Positions 42,422 through 47,106 of a stretch of DNA of 47,106 bases are shown one piece after another; within the stretch, counting starts at the first letter, position 1, and each line of letters opens with the position of its first letter. The translations under genes were made by a program, and so were the position numbers. This stretch comes from Thermoplasmatales archaeon SG8-52-3. Its GTDB lineage: Archaea; Thermoplasmatota; E2; DHVEG-1. Below the pieces are notes generated by a model that was not told where the DNA came from, made no database searches, and was given only the letters and a program-made list of their open reading frames with translations. The DNA lies in contig LSSG01000050.1 of the NCBI GenBank assembly GCA_001595915.1, positions 1 through 47,106 of the forward strand, written 5' to 3'.

Positions 42422-43444
42422 ATGAATAAAGAAAAAAGTAAACTATTAAAAGAAAAAATTAAACATATCGATATTAAAACATTCAATAGTATACCAATAA
42501 TCGAATCATTTGAAAAAATGGCTTTTCAATCTAGAAATCTTGCAAGAGCATGTATAATCTATGATAAGATGCTTAAAGATGATAAATGTACAAATATACT
42601 TTGTCTGGCAGGTTCTCTTGTTAGTGCAGGTTTAAAAAAAATAATAATTGATTTAATCAATTTTAATATGATTGATATTATTGTATCCTCTGGCGCAATT
42701 GTAGTTGACCAGGATTTTTTTGAAGGTCTAGGTTTCTATCATTATAAAGGATTTATAAATGCAGATGATAATAAGCTAAGAAAATTGATGATAGATAGAA
42801 TATATGATACATTCATAGACGAAGAAAATCTAAGAGATTGTGACAATACTATAAAGAAAATTGCTGATTCAATGAAACCAAAGACATATTCTTCAAGGGA
42901 GTTTATTATAGAAATGGGTAAATATCTTGATAAAAATTGCAAAAATTTTGAATCGTTTGTTCTTGCTGCATATAAAAAAGAAGTTCCAATCTTTTGTCCC
43001 GCATTTTCTGACTCAAGCGCGGGATTTGGTCTTGTTCATCATCAAACAGAAAAAAAAGATCATATTTCAATTGATTCTGTAAAAGATTTCAAAGAACTGA
43101 CTGAACTAAAAATAAACTCAAAGGATACTGGGCTATTGATGATTGGAGGAGGAGTACCAAAAAACTTTGTTCAGGATGTTGTTGTTGCAGCAGATATATT
43201 AGGTGTTAACGCTCCAATGCATAAATATGCTATACAATTGACAGTAGCCGATGAAAGAGATGGCGCATTATCTGGTTCAACATTTAAAGAGGCAAGCTCC
43301 TGGGGAAAGGTTGAACAAGGTTTAGAACAAATGGTATTTGGTGAAGCAACAATTACTTTTCCTCTTCTTGCAAGCTATGCTTATCACAAAGGAAGTTGGA
43401 AACATAGAAAACCAAAAAAACTAAATCATGTATTCTCTAATTGA
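42422..43444 (+). CDS. dys: Deoxyhypusine synthase
   Basis: The 340-residue enzyme transfers an aminobutyl group from spermidine to a lysine of translation factor aIF5A. Motifs are SRNLARACIIYDKML, LAGSLVSAGLKKIIIDL, SSGAIVVDQDFFEGLGFYHYKG, GGGVPKNFVQD and SGSTFKEASSWGKV, where the last Lys is the enzyme's covalent catalytic residue. The frame is open back to 42254, but that part overlaps hypA on the other strand and is not conserved; the ATG at 42422, with a TATA box at the right distance, is the start. aIF5A itself is not in this window. Confidence 0.94.
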   Translation: MNKEKSKLLKEKIKHIDIKTFNSIPIIESFEKMAFQSRNLARACIIYDKMLKDDKCTNILCLAGSLVSAGLKKIIIDLINFNMIDIIVSSGAIVVDQDFFEGLGFYHYKGFINADDNKLRKLMIDRIYDTFIDEENLRDCDNTIKKIADSMKPKTYSSREFIIEMGKYLDKNCKNFESFVLAAYKKEVPIFCPAFSDSSAGFGLVHHQTEKKDHISIDSVKDFKELTELKINSKDTGLLMIGGGVPKNFVQDVVVAADILGVNAPMHKYAIQLTVADERDGALSGSTFKEASSWGKVEQGLEQMVFGEATITFPLLASYAYHKGSWKHRKPKKLNHVFSN

Positions 43445-43469
43445 ATCAGTTCAATTTAAGTGAGTTAGG

Positions 43470-44354
43470 ATGGTGGAATTAAAAAATTCAATTTTACTAG
43501 AGGCTATTCTTACTGCTATTTATAACGTCGCAAGTAGAAGAACCTCTTCAAAATTTGCAGATGAATCAATTGGTTCTACAATTAAAACATTACAAGGCAA
43601 ATATGATTTTTTAAAACTTGTTGAAATAAATAAAAATGATAGTGCTGATCAAGGATTTGCTGTTAGTATATCTTCAGATATTGATTCCATTAATCCTGCT
43701 TTGGTAGGAAAAGCAATTGAGGCATTGATAAGAGTCGTTTATAATGATATGAACTCAGAGGCAGGTCTTTATTTTGTATCTGAATTAAAAGAGATTGCAG
43801 GTAAAGAAATAACAAGAATGGTATCTGATTGTGACGTTGATCTTGGACAGTTACAGCTCGAACAACATTATGCTTTTCAAAGAAGAGAAAGAAAAAAATC
43901 GATTGCTGAAGCTACAAGAACAGGTAAATTTAATCATGGAAGACCTGAAAATTTAATTGGTTATACTTGGAACAATGTTTCCCATTGGAAACATGAGCCA
44001 GGTAGTAAATATTGTACCTTGTATGATAAAGCAGGAAATGTTTTAGATAGACTTAATCTTGATAGAATCATACAAAATTATGTTGAGAGACTTTCTGGTT
44101 ATATTGATGTTGATCCTCGTGAAATTGAGCAAGAAGCAAGTATTTATGAAAAGGAATACAAGCTACTTAAATTGTTACTTGAACGAGATATGGATGCAGA
44201 AACAGCAATGCACATGCTAAAAATTGGTAGAGATGAGTTAAATAGAATAATAAGCAAACTTTCCCAGATGGAAATGCTTCAATATACAGATTTTAATACT
44301 GTTGAGCTAACAAATATCGGAATTGGTTATTTATCAAAAAAGGAGACGAAATAA
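43470..44354 (+). CDS. Archaeal protein with possible C-terminal winged helix, unknown
   Basis: The 294-residue soluble protein matches no family I can name. Residues about 1-125 look alpha/beta and contain FADESIGSTIKTLQGKYDFL, then SSDIDSINPALVGKAIEALI. The middle is very basic and polar (HYAFQRRERKKSIAEATRTG, then NLIGYTWNNVSHWKHEPGSK). The last 80 residues (LLKLLLERDMDAETAMHMLK, then IISKLSQMEMLQYTDFNTVE) look like a winged helix-turn-helix. It is probably a regulator or nucleic-acid-binding protein. It follows deoxyhypusine synthase by 25 nt on the same strand. Confidence 0.7.
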   Translation: MVELKNSILLEAILTAIYNVASRRTSSKFADESIGSTIKTLQGKYDFLKLVEINKNDSADQGFAVSISSDIDSINPALVGKAIEALIRVVYNDMNSEAGLYFVSELKEIAGKEITRMVSDCDVDLGQLQLEQHYAFQRRERKKSIAEATRTGKFNHGRPENLIGYTWNNVSHWKHEPGSKYCTLYDKAGNVLDRLNLDRIIQNYVERLSGYIDVDPREIEQEASIYEKEYKLLKLLLERDMDAETAMHMLKIGRDELNRIISKLSQMEMLQYTDFNTVELTNIGIGYLSKKETK

Positions 44355-44361
44355 TAGTTAT

Positions 44362-45201
44362 TTAAGCTAATACCTTTTTAATTTTTGATTTTCCTTTCTT
44401 TCTTTTTGGCGAAAATATTATTGCGATTGTGAAAACTATTGCTGATATTAGAACAATTGATGCACCAATCGGGAAATCAGAAATAAGAGATAACCAAAAA
44501 CCAACAAGACAACTAACAATTCCAATTATTGGAGAAAATATAAAGATTTTTTTAAAATCAAAAAAGAATTGATATGCAGTAGATGTTGGATTAATAATTA
44601 ATGCAAAAACAAGAAGTCCTCCCACAATTCTAATTGATAATGAAACAGCAATGCCTGTTAAAAACAAAACTGCGAAATAATAAAGTCTAGTGTTAACTCC
44701 AGATGACTCTGCAAGTTTTCTATTAAACATAATAGCAATAAGTTCTTTATAAAAAATAACCACAAAAACAATTATTATAAAAGAAAATATTGAAAGTAGA
44801 AATAAATCAGTGGTACTTACTGAAAATATGCTTCCCCATAAAATTCTAAGTGCTCTTGCACTTGCAGCAGTTCCAGGAATAAAATTTAGAAAAATAAATG
44901 CAAGAGCAATCATAAAAGAAAAAAGAAAACCAATTACAATGTTGCTTTCAAGACGTGCCTTTTCAGCAAGAGGTCCTAATACTAGTGAGATTCCAAAAGA
45001 AAAGAAAATTGCTCCAATTATCGGGTCAATAGAAATCATCAAACCAAAAGCAGCACCTGCAAAAGCAGCATGAGACATTAGGTATCCAATTGATGAAAGA
45101 TTCATTCTAACGACAAATGCACCCGTTGTTGAACAAGCAAATCCTGCAAGAAGTGCACCAAGAATTGAAGTAATTAAAAGAGTTGAAGGAAAATCAATCA
45201 T
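44362..45201 (-). CDS. Metal ABC transporter permease (ZnuB-like)
   Basis: The 279-residue membrane protein of the ABC-3 (zinc/manganese/iron chelate) family has about eight helices. Family features are SILGALLAGFACSTTGAFVV near the N-terminus, the SSIGYLMSHAAFAGAAFGL cytoplasmic loop and VGGLLVFALIINPTSTAYQ in the later coupling region. The C-terminal tail is Lys-rich (SPKRKKGKSKIKK). It overlaps the ATPase gene by 4 nt. The metal is not determined by sequence; Zn or Mn are usual, but Ni or Co cannot be excluded in a hydrogenase-bearing cell. Confidence 0.9.
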   Translation of the reverse strand: MIDFPSTLLITSILGALLAGFACSTTGAFVVRMNLSSIGYLMSHAAFAGAAFGLMISIDPIIGAIFFSFGISLVLGPLAEKARLESNIVIGFLFSFMIALAFIFLNFIPGTAASARALRILWGSIFSVSTTDLFLLSIFSFIIIVFVVIFYKELIAIMFNRKLAESSGVNTRLYYFAVLFLTGIAVSLSIRIVGGLLVFALIINPTSTAYQFFFDFKKIFIFSPIIGIVSCLVGFWLSLISDFPIGASIVLISAIVFTIAIIFSPKRKKGKSKIKKVLA

Positions 45202-45953
45202 ATCTTTCCTCCATTTCCGTTGAAAATGCTATTTATGATTTCTGATTTCAAGATTTTTTCCCTACTACCATCCATTATAATTTTACCATGTTCAAGAACA
45301 ATTATACGCTTACATCTAGAGGGTACAAAATTTAAATCATGGGATACAATTAAAATTGTAATATTATTTTTCTCATGAATTCTATTTAAAAGGGTTTCTA
45401 CTTGTTTTCGAGAAGCATAATCAAGGTTTGAGAATGGTTCATCTAAAAGAAGCAATTTTGGGTTTTGTGCAAGAGCCCTTGATAGTAAAATTTTTTGAAA
45501 TTCTCCACCTGAAAGTTTACCAATTGGTCTATTTGCAAAATCTATCATTCCCACTAAACCCATACTATACCATACTTTGTCCCAATCCTTTTTTCTTGCA
45601 AATCTAAATGTTCCTATTTTTCCAGTTCTTCCAGACATTACAATATCTTTACAAAGGAAAGGAGCTAAAGGGTCCATCTCAAAATTCTGAATTACATACC
45701 CAATTTCTTTTCTTATTTCTGATTTATGTTTTTTTATTTCCTTTCCAAAAACAAAACCTTTTCCTTTGGAATAGGTAAGAAGACCATTTATTGTTTCCAA
45801 GAGTGTAGTTTTTCCAGCACCGTTTGGTCCAATAATAGATATAAATTCTCCTGGTTCTACTTTTAAATTAACATCATAAATGACTGGTAATCTTTCCCCT
45901 TCATATACAGTTTCAATATTTACTAGTTCAATTAAATTTGAGTTTTTTTTCAT
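45198..45953 (-). CDS. Metal ABC transporter ATPase (ZnuC-like)
   Basis: The 251-residue ATPase drives the adjacent permease. Walker A is IGPNGAGKTTLLETING, the Q-loop IGYVIQNFEMDP, the signature LSGGEFQKILLSRALAQNP, Walker B LLLLDEPFSNLD and the switch His ILIVSHDLNFV. All are intact. It belongs to an operon with the binding protein upstream, separated from it by the broken FmdE-like reading frame. Confidence 0.92.
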   Translation of the reverse strand: MKKNSNLIELVNIETVYEGERLPVIYDVNLKVEPGEFISIIGPNGAGKTTLLETINGLLTYSKGKGFVFGKEIKKHKSEIRKEIGYVIQNFEMDPLAPFLCKDIVMSGRTGKIGTFRFARKKDWDKVWYSMGLVGMIDFANRPIGKLSGGEFQKILLSRALAQNPKLLLLDEPFSNLDYASRKQVETLLNRIHEKNNITILIVSHDLNFVPSRCKRIIVLEHGKIIMDGSREKILKSEIINSIFNGNGGKI

Positions 45954-45959
45954 ATATTC

Positions 45960-46289
45960 TCAAAGAATTTCAAAAAGTTCAGTATCAGGTTTTTGAAAAA
46001 GTTCCTCAGAATAAGCAATAATGTTTTCTTCATTTACGGTAGTATCAATATCATTTTTTATAGACTCTCTAAGAAGTATCTCAACTTGTTTTCCTTCATT
46101 ATTTGAGAAACGCACTTTTGGTAATTTACCTGATAATATAGTTAAGTTACCCTTTCCTATTGTACAACCAGAGCTCATCTGTATGCCATCGATTATACAG
46201 GACATCGGTGGTTTTGCATCTGTCCAGACCTGAGCTTTTTTGCTAAAAGGATTTTTTCCAAGCTTTTCATTAGCAATTTAAGTCTTCAT
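45960..46289 (-). pseudogene. FmdE-like gene fragment with an early stop
   Basis: The frame encodes the C-terminal part of an FmdE (formylmethanofuran dehydrogenase subunit E) domain: AQVWTDAKPPMSCIIDGIQ, then SSGCTIGKGNLTI, with conserved Cys. The usual opening HGH metal-binding half is missing. A good ribosome site (GGTGAT, 46298-46303) precedes an ATG at 46289, but the frame reads ATG AAG ACT TAA and only then continues IANEKLGKNPF. No start codon lies between that TAA and the ATG at 46205, which would delete more of the domain. So it is most likely a decayed or truncated gene, or there is a sequence error. FmdE proteins also occur with metal transporters. Confidence 0.65.
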
Positions 46290-46304
46290 TCAATATTATC
46301 ACCA

Positions 46305-47106
46305 TTATTTTTTATTATACATTATTAAAAAAGTCAATGTTAGAATTATAAAAATTACTGCTAATATTAAAAATAAATTTCTCTCTAGTTCTAAATTAGA
46401 TACTTGGCTTTCTAATTCTGCTAGTTCGCCTTTCTTGTATTCGTATGTTGCAATACCTTTGACTAACTGATCAACATTATAGGCTACCATATCTAAATAT
46501 GTCTTTGTACCTGGTATTGCATCTGGAAAATTTGTAAAAATTACATGGCTTGCACCTGATTCTGAAGCAACTCTTGCTCCAAAATCTGTTCCACTTTGAA
46601 GGTTATCTATAACTGCATAGACATCATTTGAAGAAGCAGCATTTATCACATCAAGTTCATCTTTCAAGGAAAGTCCTTGTGGAGGTCCATATGAATATGT
46701 AACATTCAATCCAAGGAATTCAATTAGGTCCTTAAGCCATCCCATACAAATGACTTTTTTATCAAGATAACTATTATTTTTTATTTTATTTTGAAGCTCT
46801 ACAAACTTTGCATCAATTTTATCTATGTATTCTTTTGAATTTGATTTAATTGAATCATTTAGTTCTGGATATAAATTTCTAAACTCGGATTCTAGATATT
46901 CAATGTAGATTTTTGCACCTGATGGATAGTTCCATTCTCCTAAATCCTTACATTCAATTAAATCACCTGTAGGATTATAATCAAGTAAATCTCCCAGCCA
47001 TGGTTCCATAGCTGGTGAACCAAATGATACTATGATATCTGCTGTAACAATTTTATTAACATCGCTTGGTGTTGTGTCATAAAATGCAGGGCATATTCCA
47101 GGTGGC
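46305..47106 (-). CDS. Metal ABC transporter substrate-binding protein, partial, C-terminal anchor
   Basis: The frame is open to the right edge, so the N-terminus is outside. The visible 266 residues start PPGICPAFYDTTPSDVNKIV and ADIIVSFGSPAMEPWL, the TroA/ZnuA-type pattern that precedes the first metal ligands. Later come DELDVINAASSNDVYAVIDN and FTNFPDAIPGTKTYLDMVAY. It lacks the His-rich loop of many ZnuA proteins. The protein ends in a helix of about 20 hydrophobic residues (FLILAVIFIILTLTFLIMY), so it is anchored to the membrane, facing out, next to the permease it feeds. The metal is unknown. Confidence 0.85.
   Translation of the reverse strand, partial: PPGICPAFYDTTPSDVNKIVTADIIVSFGSPAMEPWLGDLLDYNPTGDLIECKDLGEWNYPSGAKIYIEYLESEFRNLYPELNDSIKSNSKEYIDKIDAKFVELQNKIKNNSYLDKKVICMGWLKDLIEFLGLNVTYSYGPPQGLSLKDELDVINAASSNDVYAVIDNLQSGTDFGARVASESGASHVIFTNFPDAIPGTKTYLDMVAYNVDQLVKGIATYEYKKGELAELESQVSNLELERNLFLILAVIFIILTLTFLIMYNKK

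Overview
The window is a strongly AT-rich, gene-dense stretch of archaeal chromosome. Archaeal markers are a deoxyhypusine synthase, a radical SAM protein of the tetraether lipid synthase (Tes) type, an archaeal-type HypA paired with a MinD/Mrp-type HypB, TATA boxes about 25 nt upstream of leaderless starts, and GGTGAT/GGAGG ribosome sites. The secreted beta-helix proteins that begin with an IYVDDDN motif, together with a dPGM-type phosphoglycerate mutase, point to Candidatus Thermoplasmatota, probably an uncultured anaerobic lineage. This placement is inference: there is no rRNA or tRNA gene in the window. No CRISPR array, insertion sequence or prophage was seen. No stretch longer than 300 bases lacks a gene.

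Layout. 1-12.7 kb is a cell-surface and secretion region. It holds secreted beta-helix proteins, including a tandem pair of beta-helix/metzincin-like proteases (one with a destroyed HExxH motif, the other apparently using a CTG start), a PKD membrane protein, an M18 aminopeptidase, two small regulators and an ABC-2 exporter whose ATPase carries an N-terminal zinc ribbon. 12.7-18.5 kb holds an xthA/carboxypeptidase/gpmA operon, a cupin, a ZIP metal transporter and the Tes-like enzyme. 18.6-30.3 kb is the hydrogen-metabolism region: hypC-hypD, a four-subunit group 4 [NiFe] hydrogenase (small, NuoC-like, large, ferredoxin) with hypF downstream, hypE, and a HycI-type maturation protease. It is interleaved with methylthioadenosine phosphorylase and adenine deaminase. 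The membrane subunits expected of an Ech/Mbh hydrogenase are absent here.

30.3-34.1 kb holds small proteins (GNAT, cold shock, zinc-ribbon) and a large InlB-repeat/PKD surface protein. 34.3-39.0 kb is a compact anaerobic deoxyribonucleotide operon, nrdR-nrdD-nrdG-DUF1893-trxB. It is preceded by two NrdR-box-like palindromes 31 bp apart over the predicted transcription start. 39.2-42.3 kb is a six-gene run: hypA, a HEAT-like protein, a MinD/Mrp-type HypB, a GIY-YIG (DUF123) protein, cutA and a PP-loop protein. 42.4-44.4 kb holds deoxyhypusine synthase and an unrecognised archaeal gene. 44.4-47.1 kb is a metal ABC transporter operon (binding protein, broken FmdE-like gene, ATPase, permease) that runs off the right edge.

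Taken together the genes describe a strict anaerobe that makes a [NiFe] hydrogenase with a complete maturation set (HypA, HypB-type ATPase, C, D, E, F and HycI), reduces ribonucleotides with an oxygen-sensitive glycyl radical enzyme, probably makes membrane-spanning lipids, and displays a varied set of secreted beta-helix and PKD proteins.
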